Positions 35,109 to 44,055 are shown, counted from the first letter of the stretch. The stretch is DNA of 64,000 bases from Mucilaginibacter aquariorum (GCF_024498135.1 NZ_JANHOH010000002.1:496001-560000); one strand, 5' to 3'. Notes: generated by a model from the sequence alone, not told the origin. Numbers and translations: made by a program.

Positions 35109-36095
35109 ATGATACAGCCGGATAAACAACAGGTATTCACTTTAAATGACGAGCAAGATTTTATCGAAACTACTTTACAGGTATTCCAGCACCAGGCGGC
35201 TAATTGCGGTGTTTATAAAGAGTTTATTAACGGTTTAAAGATTGTTACTGCTGATATTGAATCGATTGAACAGATCCCATTTTTACCTGTAGAGTTTTTT
35301 AAATCGCATACGGTTGTTACATCCACTAAGCCCGACGAGGTTGTTTTTACAAGCTCGGGTACTACAGGGATGATCACCAGTAGCCACTACGTTACCGATG
35401 TAAGCTGGTACGAAGAAAGTTTCCGCAGGGCGTTCAATTTGTTTTATGGCGATATAAAAGATTATAACGTATTGGCCCTGCTGCCTTCATATCTGGAGCG
35501 CGAAGGTTCATCGCTGATCTATATGGCACAAGATCTGATCACGCAATCGGGTAACCCAAATAGCGGCTTTTTTCTATATAATCACGAAGAACTTTACAAA
35601 GTGCTGCAAGTGCAAAAACAAGCCAATAAGCCAACCTTACTGATAGGTGTCACCTTTGCTTTGTTGGATTTTATTGATAATTATAAAATTGATTTTCCTG
35701 AACTGATCGTGATGGAAACGGGAGGTATGAAAGGCCGCCGTAAGGAAATGATCCGCGAAGAATTGCATGCTGCCTTGTGTGCTGGGTTTGGTGTTAACGC
35801 TATTCATTCGGAATATGGTATGACGGAACTTTTATCGCAGGCTTACTCAAAAGGAGAGGGTATATTTAATTGCCCGCCATGGATGAAGATCATCACTCGC
35901 GATACCAATGATCCTTTTACATTGGTGGGTGCCGGCAAAACGGGTGGCGTAAATATTGTCGATCTGGCAAATATTAACTCCTGCTCGTTCATAGCCACGC
36001 AAGACTTAGGAAAAGTTTATGAAGATGGATCCTTTGAGGTATTAGGCCGTTTTGATAACTCCGATATCCGGGGCTGTAATTTGCTGGTAAGCTAA
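35109..36095 (+). CDS. LuxE-like acyl-protein synthetase / ANL-type enzyme
   Basis: A 328-residue enzyme of the LuxE-type acyl-protein synthetase family, part of the adenylate-forming (ANL) superfamily. The AMP-binding motif is FTSSGTTGMITSSHYV, near residue 80. Further typical elements are LALLPSYLEREGSSLIYMAQ, IVMETGGMKGRRKEM, and the C-terminal DLGKVYEDGSFEVLGRFDNSDIRGCN, which matches the ANL signature ending. LuxE activates fatty acids for aldehyde synthesis in luminous bacteria, but no luxC or luxAB is seen here; orphan copies occur widely in Bacteroidota and may ligate an acid to a carrier protein or sugar. ATG at 35109 is supported by the promoter box just before it. Confidence 0.9.
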   Translation: MIQPDKQQVFTLNDEQDFIETTLQVFQHQAANCGVYKEFINGLKIVTADIESIEQIPFLPVEFFKSHTVVTSTKPDEVVFTSSGTTGMITSSHYVTDVSWYEESFRRAFNLFYGDIKDYNVLALLPSYLEREGSSLIYMAQDLITQSGNPNSGFFLYNHEELYKVLQVQKQANKPTLLIGVTFALLDFIDNYKIDFPELIVMETGGMKGRRKEMIREELHAALCAGFGVNAIHSEYGMTELLSQAYSKGEGIFNCPPWMKIITRDTNDPFTLVGAGKTGGVNIVDLANINSCSFIATQDLGKVYEDGSFEVLGRFDNSDIRGCNLLVS

Positions 36096-36159
36096 AAGTT
36101 AAATTTACAAAGTGTTATAATAATATTCTTATTTTTGCCCAATAAAGAACATTAATATC

Positions 36160-36813
36160 ATGATCGATAAATTCTTACGCGACGAACAAGATCCCAAAGC
36201 TGTTGAAAAAGTTTACAGCCGATTGGTTGATCTGCTTACAACAGGCGAGGAAATAATATATATAGCGGTACAAAAAAAACCTATTGTTAACCTTTTTCCT
36301 GACTGCATAGCGCTTACTAACAAGCGTATCCTGTTCTTTACCCCGGCCAACCTGGGGCTATCCATCAAGTTTGTTGATTTTGTATGGAAAGATATTGTTG
36401 ACGTTTACACCAAAGAAGAAATTATAGGTGCTGTATTCAGCGCTAAAACTACCATAGGTACCGAAATGGGAGTAGATTACCTGCCTAAAGTACAAGCCCG
36501 TAAGCTATACCAATACGCCCAGGAACGTAAAGAGGCCGAGCGTGAAGCCCGCCGCCTGCGCGAACTGGAAGAAAAACGTGCCGAATCTGGTTCAGTACAA
36601 ATTGACCATGCCCAACAAGCCACGCATCAGCCGTTTACACAACAGCAACAGCCCGTTGTGCCAACCCCACCGCCCGCTCCTGTGGTTCATGAAGAACCCA
36701 AAAAGGACGAGCTGACAGAAAAATTGAAAAGACTTAAAACCCTTTTCGAAAGTGGGCTAATCTCGCAGGAAGAATATAACCACAAAAAACTGGAGCTGTT
36801 AAGCGACTTTTAA
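36160..36813 (+). CDS. PH-like and SHOCT domain protein
   Basis: A 217-residue cytoplasmic protein in three parts: a bacterial PH-like domain at about 25-115 (IALTNKRILFFTPANLGLSIKFVDFVWKDIVDVYTK), a basic/acidic coiled-coil region at 125-150 (RKEAEREARRLRELEEKRAE), a proline/glutamine-rich linker, and a C-terminal SHOCT motif at 188-217 (LKRLKTLFESGLISQEEYNHKKLELL). SHOCT modules occur at the ends of many bacterial proteins and probably mediate oligomerisation. A TATTTTTG box at 36130-36137 is a likely promoter. The product is probably membrane-associated through the PH-like domain. Function unknown. Confidence 0.88.
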   Translation: MIDKFLRDEQDPKAVEKVYSRLVDLLTTGEEIIYIAVQKKPIVNLFPDCIALTNKRILFFTPANLGLSIKFVDFVWKDIVDVYTKEEIIGAVFSAKTTIGTEMGVDYLPKVQARKLYQYAQERKEAEREARRLRELEEKRAESGSVQIDHAQQATHQPFTQQQQPVVPTPPPAPVVHEEPKKDELTEKLKRLKTLFESGLISQEEYNHKKLELLSDF

Positions 36814-36837
36814 GTCGATACCAAGACCTTAAATATT

Positions 36838-36868
36838 AAAATAGGCCTGCATTGTGGGCCTATTTTTT
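36838..36868. terminator. Terminator between PH/SHOCT gene and GLPGLI gene
   Basis: AAAATAGGCC ... GGCCTATTTT stem (10 bp) and T-run. The right arm overlaps the stop codon (36860-36862) of the convergent GLPGLI gene. Confidence 0.85.
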
Positions 36869-37744
36869 TTCGGGCAATTCTATCGGGTTATTGTTAACCT
36901 TCGAATTACTATCAGTCGCTTTTACAACATTAATACTTGATATCTTACTGGGGTCTATATTATCCATCGCCGTTGCTATTCCCCTTCTTTTTCCCGTGCT
37001 ACCGCCGCGAGATGCCTTGTTAAATCCGGCAGGGTCTTTAGCTCTTGCTTCCTTTAACCTTGCAAGGTCTTGCGGAGTAGTTTTAATATCATCTACAGGG
37101 GGGGAAATGGTTTGATTTAGGTTACTGATATCTTCAAAGCTGTTAAACTTAAATATCACCTCCTTTTTAGTGTCCCATGCTTCTATGATCAGTCCCGGTA
37201 AGCCATTAAGTTTCCATGGGCCGGCATGAAAGGGCAGATCTGTACAAAACCAGGCTTCATAATCCCGGCCTTTAAAATGCCCGGTTGCTTTCTGGCAATG
37301 CAATGCCCCAATGCTTAAAGTGTCTTTTAGTATTATCCATTTAATAACCGGTAAAGGTTCTTCCACCAAATAATAGTTAACTATCTGTTCTTCGGTATAC
37401 AGCTTTTTATCATTTGTATATTGATAATATTCCTCGCTGCTTACCACACCACTGCCGGTAATAGTAAGGTTAAGATGGTTGGGATCGGTCGCGCTCTTTA
37501 CCTGGTTGGCTATTTGGTTAGCAAGCATTTCTTCCTGCTGTTGTTTGGTAATGCTGCGGTAGGCACTTGCATTGCGGCCCAATATCAAAGCCATGGTTTC
37601 TTTGTATGGCTTATCGCGGTTAGCAGTGTCGCGAACGTGGATAAACTCGTAGGTGGCTTTACCAATAGCAACATCCGCCTTTTGCGCTACAGAGTTAATG
37701 GTCAATAACAGTAAAAATGCGAAACTTAATAATAGCCTTTTCAT
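36860..37744 (-). CDS. GLPGLI-family exported protein
   Basis: A 294-residue exported protein with signal peptide (LLLSFAFLLLLTINSVAQ) carrying the family name motif in GPWKLNGLPGLIIEAWD near residue 195. Upstream segments KATGHFKGRDYEAWFCTDLPFHAGPW and the downstream KKEVIFKFNSFEDI agree with the family, which is restricted to Bacteroidota and has no known activity. The C-terminal 60 residues are charged and low in complexity (RASRGGSTGKRRGIATAMDNIDPSKI), possibly disordered. It stands alone between convergent and divergent neighbours. Confidence 0.88.
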   Translation of the reverse strand: MKRLLLSFAFLLLLTINSVAQKADVAIGKATYEFIHVRDTANRDKPYKETMALILGRNASAYRSITKQQQEEMLANQIANQVKSATDPNHLNLTITGSGVVSSEEYYQYTNDKKLYTEEQIVNYYLVEEPLPVIKWIILKDTLSIGALHCQKATGHFKGRDYEAWFCTDLPFHAGPWKLNGLPGLIIEAWDTKKEVIFKFNSFEDISNLNQTISPPVDDIKTTPQDLARLKEARAKDPAGFNKASRGGSTGKRRGIATAMDNIDPSKISSINVVKATDSNSKVNNNPIELPEKK

Positions 37745-37832
37745 AGATCACTAATTGGTATCCGGTAAAACTAAATATTTAGTTTATAATAAGAAGGGCT
37801 TTACTATAATTTATTTATTACGGATGGTATGG

Positions 37833-38285
37833 CTAAAGCAGCCTGTCGTCGAAGCTAAAAGGGTAGTTGTTTAAAATTTTAACCTTGCTAATATCGGTAT
37901 GTCGGGGGTTAAGCAGGTAGTTATGTTCCTCGGGCACAACCGATGATGGCACCTTCATCAATAAGTATTTCGTTTCCTTAATAAATTGATTGCCTAAAGT
38001 TTTTAATTGGGTGGGGGATGAGGCGTCCTGCCAGTTATTTGGCAGTGATTTAATATCGAGGGTTAAAATACTATTATCGGGTACTTCAATTTCGGCAAGG
38101 CAAAAATTGGATGGGGTAAATAATGGCTGCAGGTGTACTAAAACTTCTAACACTGCCAAAGCCCGGGATGATGCAAGGTATACAACCGCGTTACCCTTAC
38201 TGTTCCAACGCGCGCCGTACAAGCGCGCACCCATCCCATCAAGGTTGGTAATATAATTACAATTAGCAATACGATAAAGAATCAT
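37833..38285 (-). CDS. RES-domain toxin (NAD-degrading)
   Basis: A 150-residue RES toxin that should hydrolyse NAD+ by an ADP-ribosyltransferase-type fold. The three residues that name the domain can be traced: Arg in GARLYGARWNSKGN, Glu in ALAVLEVLVH, and Ser in KVPSSVVPEEHNYLLNP. The start ATG is directly next to the stop codon of the upstream antitoxin gene, so the two are translationally coupled in the usual antitoxin-first order. Nothing suggests inactivation: full length and all key residues present. Expression without the antitoxin would be expected to deplete NAD and arrest growth. Confidence 0.92.
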   Translation of the reverse strand: MILYRIANCNYITNLDGMGARLYGARWNSKGNAVVYLASSRALAVLEVLVHLQPLFTPSNFCLAEIEVPDNSILTLDIKSLPNNWQDASSPTQLKTLGNQFIKETKYLLMKVPSSVVPEEHNYLLNPRHTDISKVKILNNYPFSFDDRLL

Positions 38286-38780
38286 TTATACAAAAATGCC
38301 ATGCTCTATGCGGCCCAGTTCGTTAAAAACCATATCAAAGCCTGCAGAAGTATCTAAAAATGTAACCGGTGCCTCGCCATTAAATATAATGCTTGGGGCT
38401 TTTATCCAAAGCTTAAACTTATCCATTGACCCAAAAACCTCTTCGCCGCGGGTATACAGGCGGGCAAGCTCAACGGCCTTTTCGGCGTACTCGGTTTTGA
38501 TGATGGCATCATCCTCGTAACGTTGCAAAGTACGCTCAGATATGTGCAAAATGCTGGATAACTCCTGGATGTTTAAAGATATTTTTTTTGCTAAAGCCAA
38601 AAGGGCCTTTTTAGGAAAACCCTGGCGTGCCAAATTAATGAAGTCAAAATCAGAAGAAGATTTTGCTGCTTTGGCACCGCCTAACAAATTATAAAACGGG
38701 GTTGATGAAACCTGGGTAATGTACATTGCCATAGGTTCATTAACCTCGCTTTTTACTGTATGTTTTATTTTGTACGACAT
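38286..38780 (-). CDS. Xre/MbcA/ParS-family antitoxin (DUF2384)
   Basis: A 164-residue antitoxin of the Xre/DUF2384 class. The central helix-turn-helix (about residues 55-95, FPKKALLALAKKISLNIQELSSILHISERTLQRY) is followed by the DUF2384 toxin-binding region (KLWIKAPSIIFNGEAPVTFLDTSAGFDMVFNELGRIEHGIFV). It should neutralise the RES toxin by covering its active site and repress the operon through an operator near its own start. The spacer to tyrS is 37 bp, and tyrS is transcribed towards the pair, so the operon could also receive read-through from tyrS. Confidence 0.93.
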   Translation of the reverse strand: MSYKIKHTVKSEVNEPMAMYITQVSSTPFYNLLGGAKAAKSSSDFDFINLARQGFPKKALLALAKKISLNIQELSSILHISERTLQRYEDDAIIKTEYAEKAVELARLYTRGEEVFGSMDKFKLWIKAPSIIFNGEAPVTFLDTSAGFDMVFNELGRIEHGIFV

Positions 38781-38817
38781 TTATACAAATATAAATACCA
38801 TTTGTCGGATAATCAAA

Positions 38818-40101
38818 TTATTCAACAACAATTAAAAAATAATTTCTCTTACCTTTTTGCGCCACTAAGTACTTGTTATTTATCAGTTTATCGCTTGCGT
38901 AAATATCATCGGCTGTTGTTACTTTTTCTTTGTTTATAAATACGCCGCCACCTTGTATCATTTTTTTTGCTTCGCCTTTTGATGGGAATATTGTGGTTTT
39001 TGTTGCTAATAAATCTGAAATATTTACCCCTGCTTCAATTTCACTTTTAGCTACAGCAAAGTTTGGTACGCCGCTAAATATGGCTAATACTTCTTCGTCA
39101 TTCAGCTCACTCAAAAACTCGATGCCGGTGTTCCCAAATAAAAACTCGGTTGATTTTATCGCTTTTTCAAATCCGGCTTCGCCATGTACACGCAGGGTTA
39201 TATCTTTCGCCAAAGCTTTTTGCAATACACGCGTATGCGGTGCTGCATCGTGCTCGGTTTCCATAGCTTCGATAACCTCACGATCAAACAAAGTAAATAT
39301 GCGGATGTATGCCTTAGCATCAACATCAGTAGTATTTAACCAAAATTGGTAAAATTGGTATGGTGATGTACGCGCAGGATCAAGCCAAACCGCGCCGCTC
39401 TCGGTTTTACCGAACTTGGTGCCATCCGCTTTTTTTATTAACTGTGTTGTTAAGGCGTAAGCCTCGCCTGCATCTTTACGGCGGATAAGCTCGGTGCCGG
39501 TAACAATGTTACCCCACTGGTCGCTGCCGCCCATTTGTAATACGCAGTTTTTGTTTTTCCACAGGTAGTAAAAATCGTATCCCTGTACCAGTTGGTAAGT
39601 AAACTCGGTGAACGACATGCCGGTTTCACCCTCCAGTCGTTTCTTAACCGAATCCTTAGCCATCATATAATTAACGGTAAGGTGTTTGCCTACATCACGT
39701 ATAAAATCTAAAAAGGTGAAGTTTTTAAACCAGTCGTAATTGTTCACCATTTCTGCGCTGTTGGCGCCGCTGTTAAAATCCAGGAATTTTTCCAGTTGTG
39801 CCTGTACCGATTTAAGGTTGTGGTTCAACACATCCTCCGATAATAAATTACGCTCGGCCGATTTGCCCGATGGATCGCCAACCATACCGGTAGCGCCGCC
39901 AACCAGGGCATAAGGTTTATGGCCCGCACGCTGGAAGTGTATCAGCGTCATTATCTGGGTTAAGTGGCCCACGTGCAACGAATCGGCAGTAGGGTCAAAA
40001 CCAATATATCCCGAAGCCATGCCTTTATTCAACAGTTCTTCGGTGCCGGGCATGATATCGTGCAGCATGCCTCTCCAGCGTAATTCTTCAACAAAATTCA
40101 T
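38818..40101 (-). CDS. tyrS: Tyrosyl-tRNA synthetase
   Basis: A 427-residue class I aminoacyl-tRNA synthetase that charges tRNA-Tyr. Landmarks are the HIGH-like motif HVGHL near residue 42 ([13 protein letters not shown]), the tyrosine-binding QGYDFYYL and [11 protein letters not shown] blocks, the KMSKS-like motif KFGKT ([12 protein letters not shown]), and a C-terminal S4-type RNA-binding domain with [10 protein letters not shown]. Length and order are normal for a bacterial TyrS. The 5' region to the next gene on the plus strand is 179 bp with no T-box-like structure recognised. It is transcribed towards the toxin-antitoxin genes. Confidence 0.97.
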   Translation of the reverse strand: MNFVEELRWRGMLHDIMPGTEELLNKGMASGYIGFDPTADSLHVGHLTQIMTLIHFQRAGHKPYALVGGATGMVGDPSGKSAERNLLSEDVLNHNLKSVQAQLEKFLDFNSGANSAEMVNNYDWFKNFTFLDFIRDVGKHLTVNYMMAKDSVKKRLEGETGMSFTEFTYQLVQGYDFYYLWKNKNCVLQMGGSDQWGNIVTGTELIRRKDAGEAYALTTQLIKKADGTKFGKTESGAVWLDPARTSPYQFYQFWLNTTDVDAKAYIRIFTLFDREVIEAMETEHDAAPHTRVLQKALAKDITLRVHGEAGFEKAIKSTEFLFGNTGIEFLSELNDEEVLAIFSGVPNFAVAKSEIEAGVNISDLLATKTTIFPSKGEAKKMIQGGGVFINKEKVTTADDIYASDKLINNKYLVAQKGKRNYFLIVVE

Positions 40102-40280
40102 CTTGTATACTTTTAAAACCGATTTTATCGGGATGGCAAAGATAATAGAATAATTATTTGATGGGATAGTTGTTAAAATAGAGTTATTAAACGGTCATTA
40201 TATTATAATATCTGTTGCCCATCCATAATTTTTAGCCCGATTTTTGTAATTTGTTCCGAACAGACGTACCAGCATCGCCT

Positions 40281-40958
40281 ATGAATTTTCTTTCGCACTA
40301 TTATTTTGACCGGGATACCACCGATTGCTACTTTACATTAGGCACCGTATTGCCTGATCTGTTAAAGAATGCAGACAAAACTATAGTGCTGCACCCCGAG
40401 AAACTGGTGCATGCCGATCCAAAAGTTAACTCGATTATACAAGGCTGGAACAAACATTTGCTGGTTGATAAACACTTCCACTCTGCCGATTTTTTTCTGA
40501 CCCACTCGCATAACCTGAAAAACCTGCTTGCACCAGTTATTGTAGAGTCGCCGGTTAAGCCTTTCTTTTTGGGGCATATCGCCATCGAGTTGATATTGGA
40601 TAACCTGCTTATCACCACAAATGAGATAATTGTAAGCGATTTTTACGACCACCTGGATAATTGCGAATTAGCAATTATTCGTGAGTTTTTGGTTTTTGCA
40701 GAAATGAAAAACCCGGATGTGTTTTTTAAATTTTATGAAGAGTTTAAACGCAGCCGCTATTTAAACACCTATATTAATATAGATCAAATAACTTACGCCC
40801 TTAAACGTATTTGCATGCGGGTATGGCGTAATCCTTTTACCCTGCAGCAGGAAGCCGAAATGACAGGTATTTTACTTGATTACCGCTTAGGATTGATAGC
40901 AAATTTCATGAGCATATACAACGAGATAGGGGCGAAGCTGAATAATCCGGAAGCATAA
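40281..40958 (+). CDS. Uncharacterised protein, distantly like acyl-carrier-protein phosphodiesterase
   Basis: A 225-residue, mostly helical protein. The N-terminus MNFLSHYYFDRDTTDCYFTLGTVLPDLLKN has the histidine- and aspartate-bearing pattern of the AcpH/DUF479 N-terminus (MNFLAH... LGN...D), and additional histidines in HFHSADFF and HSHNLKNLL could bind a metal. Bacteroidota have a conserved family with this N-terminus whose role is not known to me. ATG at 40281 is favoured over the upstream in-frame start at 40251. No operon partner; divergent from tyrS across 179 bp. Confidence 0.72.
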   Translation: MNFLSHYYFDRDTTDCYFTLGTVLPDLLKNADKTIVLHPEKLVHADPKVNSIIQGWNKHLLVDKHFHSADFFLTHSHNLKNLLAPVIVESPVKPFFLGHIAIELILDNLLITTNEIIVSDFYDHLDNCELAIIREFLVFAEMKNPDVFFKFYEEFKRSRYLNTYINIDQITYALKRICMRVWRNPFTLQQEAEMTGILLDYRLGLIANFMSIYNEIGAKLNNPEA

Positions 40959-41121
40959 TCAGGAAAATTACTAAAAATGATGCCTTGCATTTGCAAAAAG
41001 TTGGGGCTATAATTACATATCTGCATCAACATCTTCTCAAAATCATTAACTTTTTTAATAAAAGTGCTTAAAAACCAATATTTAACATTAAATATATTTT
41101 TATAGATAAAAATTATATCCG

Positions 41122-41129
41122 TACCTTTG
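41122..41129 (+). promoter_or_regulatory. -7 box for rpsA
   Basis: TACCTTTG, an exact TAnnTTTG match, placing the predicted start of transcription near 41135 and a leader of about 37 nt that includes the Shine-Dalgarno sequence at 41153-41159. Confidence 0.6.
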
Positions 41130-41152
41130 CAGTCCCAATTAAGTGTTGGGAA

Positions 41153-41159
41153 AAAGGAG
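41153..41159 (+). promoter_or_regulatory. Strong Shine-Dalgarno site of rpsA
   Basis: AAAGGAG lies 12 bases before the ATG at 41172. Such a full match to the 16S rRNA tail is uncommon among the genes in this window, most of which lack one. Confidence 0.6.
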
Positions 41160-41171
41160 TAAAATTTATTA

Positions 41172-43181
41172 ATGGCAAAAAAACAAGAAGCAGAAAAAGA
41201 ATTAAAAGCTAAGGAAGCTGAGCTGGGTACAGTTACGGCAACCGCAGAAAAAGAAACAATTGAGTCAGAAGCTGATTCAATATCAATCGAAGAGATCAAA
41301 TCTCAAATTGCAACTACACCTGATCAGGATTTTGACTGGGATGCAGATGACAAAAAATTTGGTAACTACAGCGATAGCGACCGCGAGAAATTAGAAAAAC
41401 TTTACGACGGAACATTCAGTTCAATCACCAAAGGCGAAATTATCTCAGGTATTGTTGTAAATATCAATAACAAAGATGTGGTATTAAACATCGGATTTAA
41501 ATCTGACGGTTTGGTATCTGTTTCTGAGTTCCGTGATACACCAGACCTTAAAGTTGGTGATAGCGTTGAAGTATTTGTAGAATCACAAGAAGATGCTAAC
41601 GGTCAGTTAGTACTTTCTCGTAAACGTGCAAAAACTCAAAAATCATGGGAGCGTATTAATTCGGCACTGGATAACGATGAGATCATCACAGGTTTTGTTA
41701 AGAGCAGAACTAAAGGTGGTTTAATTGTAGATATAATGGGCGTTGAAGCCTTTTTACCAGGTTCACAAATTGATATCAAACCTATCAGGGATTATGATAT
41801 CTATGTGGGTAAAACAATGGAATTCAAAGTTGTTAAGATCAACCACGAGTTTAAAAACGTAGTGGTATCGCACAAAGTGCTGATCGAAGATGATTTAGAA
41901 AACCAAAAAACCGAAATTGTGGCCAAACTTGAAAAAGGCCAGGTATTAGAAGGTACCGTTAAAAACATTACCGACTTTGGTGTATTTATTGACCTTGGTG
42001 GTGTTGACGGTTTACTACACATTACAGATATATCTTGGGGCCGTATCGAGCATCCAAGAGAAGTTCTTGCATTGGATCAGAAGATCAACGTTGTTGTTCT
42101 TGATTTTGATGACGAGAAAAAACGTATCGCTTTAGGCTTAAAACAATTAACTCCACACCCTTGGCAGTCATTAGATGAAAATCTACAGATCGGTTCAAAG
42201 GTTAAAGGTAAAATTGTAACTGTTGCTGATTACGGCGCATTCTTAGAGATCATCCCGGGTGTTGAAGGCTTAATTCACGTGTCAGAAATGTCATGGTCTC
42301 AAAACCTGCGTAACCCTCAGGAATTCCTGAAAGTTGGCGACGAAGTTGAAGCTCAGGTATTAACCTTAGATCGCGACGAGCGCAAAATGAGTTTAGGTAT
42401 TAAGCAATTAACTCCTGATCCATGGCAAAACGCTGGCGAGAAATACGCCATTGGTACTCAGCACATCGCTACAGTTAAAAACATGACCAACTTTGGTGTG
42501 TTTGTTGAACTGGAAGACGGAATTGACGGCTTGATCCACATCTCTGACCTATCATGGTCTAAAAAAGTAAACCACCCTAACGAATTTACTAAGGTTGGCG
42601 AGAAATTAGACGTAGTAGTATTAGAGCTTGATATCGATAACCGTAAATTAAGCTTAGGCCACAAACAACTTGAAGAAAACCCTTGGGATACTTTTGAAAC
42701 CATCTTCACTATTGATTCAATACATGAAGGTACCGTGTTAAAAGTAACTGATAAAGGTGCTATCGTAGCTTTACCTTATGGTGTTGAAGGCTTCTGCCCA
42801 ACCAAACACCTGGTTAAAGAAGACGGTAAATCTATCAAAGCTGAAGAAACTGCTGAATTCAAGATCATCGAGTTCAACAAAGAAAACAAGCGTATTGTAA
42901 TTTCACACTCACGTATATGGGAAGAAGCTCGTACTGATGCTCGTGTACAAGAATTCGAAAACCGTAAAAAAGAAGCAAAATCTGCTAACAACGCGGTTAA
43001 GAAAGTGAAAGAATCAGTGGAGAAATCAACTTTAGGTGACCTTAGCGTTCTTGCTCAGTTAAAAGAGCAAATGGAAGGTGCAGAAAACAAAGCGGCTAAA
43101 AAAGCCCCTGTTGCTGCTGCCCCAGCTAAAAAAGCAGAGCCAGAAGCTCCTGCTGCTGAAACTGAAGAAGAAGAAGCATAA
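41172..43181 (+). CDS. rpsA: 30S ribosomal protein S1
   Basis: A 669-residue S1 protein that helps mRNA bind the 30S subunit. Six S1 RNA-binding repeats can be followed, at about residues 90-155, 165-235, 255-325, 340-405, 430-495 and 515-580; repeats 3 to 5 have the classical NITDFGVFIDLGGVDGLLHI, VADYGAFLEIIPGVEGLIHV and NMTNFGVFVELEDGIDGLIH strands. Both ends are long and charged: an acidic/lysine-rich N-terminal extension (about 60 residues) and an alanine/lysine/glutamate-rich tail. It has its own promoter box and a strong Shine-Dalgarno, and ends at a strong terminator, so it is a single-gene unit. Confidence 0.97.
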   Translation: MAKKQEAEKELKAKEAELGTVTATAEKETIESEADSISIEEIKSQIATTPDQDFDWDADDKKFGNYSDSDREKLEKLYDGTFSSITKGEIISGIVVNINNKDVVLNIGFKSDGLVSVSEFRDTPDLKVGDSVEVFVESQEDANGQLVLSRKRAKTQKSWERINSALDNDEIITGFVKSRTKGGLIVDIMGVEAFLPGSQIDIKPIRDYDIYVGKTMEFKVVKINHEFKNVVVSHKVLIEDDLENQKTEIVAKLEKGQVLEGTVKNITDFGVFIDLGGVDGLLHITDISWGRIEHPREVLALDQKINVVVLDFDDEKKRIALGLKQLTPHPWQSLDENLQIGSKVKGKIVTVADYGAFLEIIPGVEGLIHVSEMSWSQNLRNPQEFLKVGDEVEAQVLTLDRDERKMSLGIKQLTPDPWQNAGEKYAIGTQHIATVKNMTNFGVFVELEDGIDGLIHISDLSWSKKVNHPNEFTKVGEKLDVVVLELDIDNRKLSLGHKQLEENPWDTFETIFTIDSIHEGTVLKVTDKGAIVALPYGVEGFCPTKHLVKEDGKSIKAEETAEFKIIEFNKENKRIVISHSRIWEEARTDARVQEFENRKKEAKSANNAVKKVKESVEKSTLGDLSVLAQLKEQMEGAENKAAKKAPVAAAPAKKAEPEAPAAETEEEEA

Positions 43182-43203
43182 GCTTTTCAGATATTCAAAT
43201 ACC

Positions 43204-43237
43204 AAAGCCCTTCCGAATAAACGGAAGGGCTTTTTTT
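43204..43237 (+). terminator. Terminator after rpsA
   Basis: Perfect 12-bp stem AAAGCCCTTCCG / CGGAAGGGCTTT with a 6-nt loop and a T-run. Confidence 0.95.
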
Positions 43238-43263
43238 GTACACCTCTTTTTATATCCCCTTTT

Positions 43264-43330
43264 GGCGGTGTCCTCACCGCCATTATACCAGGCGTCATCG
43301 ACACCGACGGTATTATCACCGCATCATCCT
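43264..43330. repeat. G+C-rich palindromic stretch between rpsA and pyrR
   Basis: GGCGGTG-TCCT-CACCGCC is a perfect 7-bp hairpin, followed by further CACCG/CGGTG-type segments. It is more G+C-rich than the spacer around it. It lies upstream of the predicted pyrR promoter, so it is not part of the pyrR leader and may be a dispersed repeat. Confidence 0.45.
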
Positions 43331-43387
43331 TAATATACTTCCCGTTTTTTATTAACTAATCACTATTCTCTACTTACAAATTTTTTT

Positions 43388-43395
43388 TACCTTTG
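43388..43395 (+). promoter_or_regulatory. -7 box for pyrR
   Basis: TACCTTTG, exact TAnnTTTG match, 18 bases before the ATG at 43414. The short leader leaves no room for a PyrR-type attenuator. Confidence 0.5.
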
Positions 43396-43413
43396 CCCAA
43401 ATCCACCCATACG

Positions 43414-43959
43414 ATGCAAAATCTAACGCTGCTCGACGGTCAAAAATTTCAAATAACAATTCAGCGTTTATGTCGTCAATTAATTGAAAATCATAACGAT
43501 TTTTCCGGCTCGGTTTTAATTGGCATACAGCCCCGGGGAATTTACCTGGCCCAACGCGTAGCCGAAGAACTGAGAAAAATATTACCCGATAACAAAATTG
43601 AACAGGGCGACCTGGATATTACGTTTTACCGAGACGATTTTCGCAGGCAGGGATCACCGTTGGTGCCCAACCAAACTAAAATAAATTTTATTATAGAAGG
43701 TAAAAAAGTGATCATGATGGATGATGTGCTGTGGACAGGCCGTACTATCCGCGCCGCTATGGATGCCATGCAGGCATTTGGCAGGCCCGAAAAGGTAGAA
43801 CTGCTGGCACTTGTAGACAGGCGGTATTCACGGCATATTCCGGTATCGGCAGACTATGTAGGCATTGAGGTTGATTCTATCGCATCGCAAAAAGTAGTAG
43901 TGAGCTGGAAAGAAACCGACGGCGAAGACAGGATAGTATTAGTATCGGAAGCTAAGTAA
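43414..43959 (+). CDS. pyrR: PyrR-type regulator / uracil phosphoribosyltransferase
   Basis: A 181-residue type I phosphoribosyltransferase fold protein. The PRPP-binding loop is KVIMMDDVLWTGRTIRAAMD, the flexible loop region is DITFYRDDFRRQG, and IGIQPRGIYLAQRV is the PPi loop. The sequence is closer to PyrR than to Upp. In Firmicutes PyrR attenuates pyr operons by binding leader RNA; here pyrB follows 96 bp later but no attenuator-like hairpin stands in front of pyrR. ATG at 43414 fits the family and the promoter box; an upstream TTG at 43393 overlaps that box. A CGTCATTGCGAG-type repeat half-site lies just behind the stop codon. Confidence 0.92.
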   Translation: MQNLTLLDGQKFQITIQRLCRQLIENHNDFSGSVLIGIQPRGIYLAQRVAEELRKILPDNKIEQGDLDITFYRDDFRRQGSPLVPNQTKINFIIEGKKVIMMDDVLWTGRTIRAAMDAMQAFGRPEKVELLALVDRRYSRHIPVSADYVGIEVDSIASQKVVVSWKETDGEDRIVLVSEAK

Positions 43960-43964
43960 CAAAG

Positions 43965-43991
43965 CGTCATTGCGAGGAACGAAGCAATCTC
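43965..43991 (+). repeat. Half of a CGTCATTGCGAG-type dispersed repeat
   Basis: The spacer between pyrR and pyrB begins with CGTCATTGCGAGGAACG followed by AAGCAATCTC, a motif I remember as a frequent intergenic repeat in many bacteria. Only one half is seen; the expected inverted partner is missing. Confidence 0.5.
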
Positions 43992-44055
43992 ACGATAGAC
44001 GATAATGAATAGGGCAAATAGAAAATAAATAAATTCGATATCCGAAATAAATAAA

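Noticed and set aside
43078..43359. Plus-strand frame across the rpsA end and terminator
   Set aside because: It overlaps rpsA in another frame, reads through a terminator, and has a lysine/leucine-only start caused by the rpsA tail.
43393..43413. TTG start of pyrR
   Set aside because: It overlaps the predicted promoter box TACCTTTG, so the ATG at 43414 is the better start.
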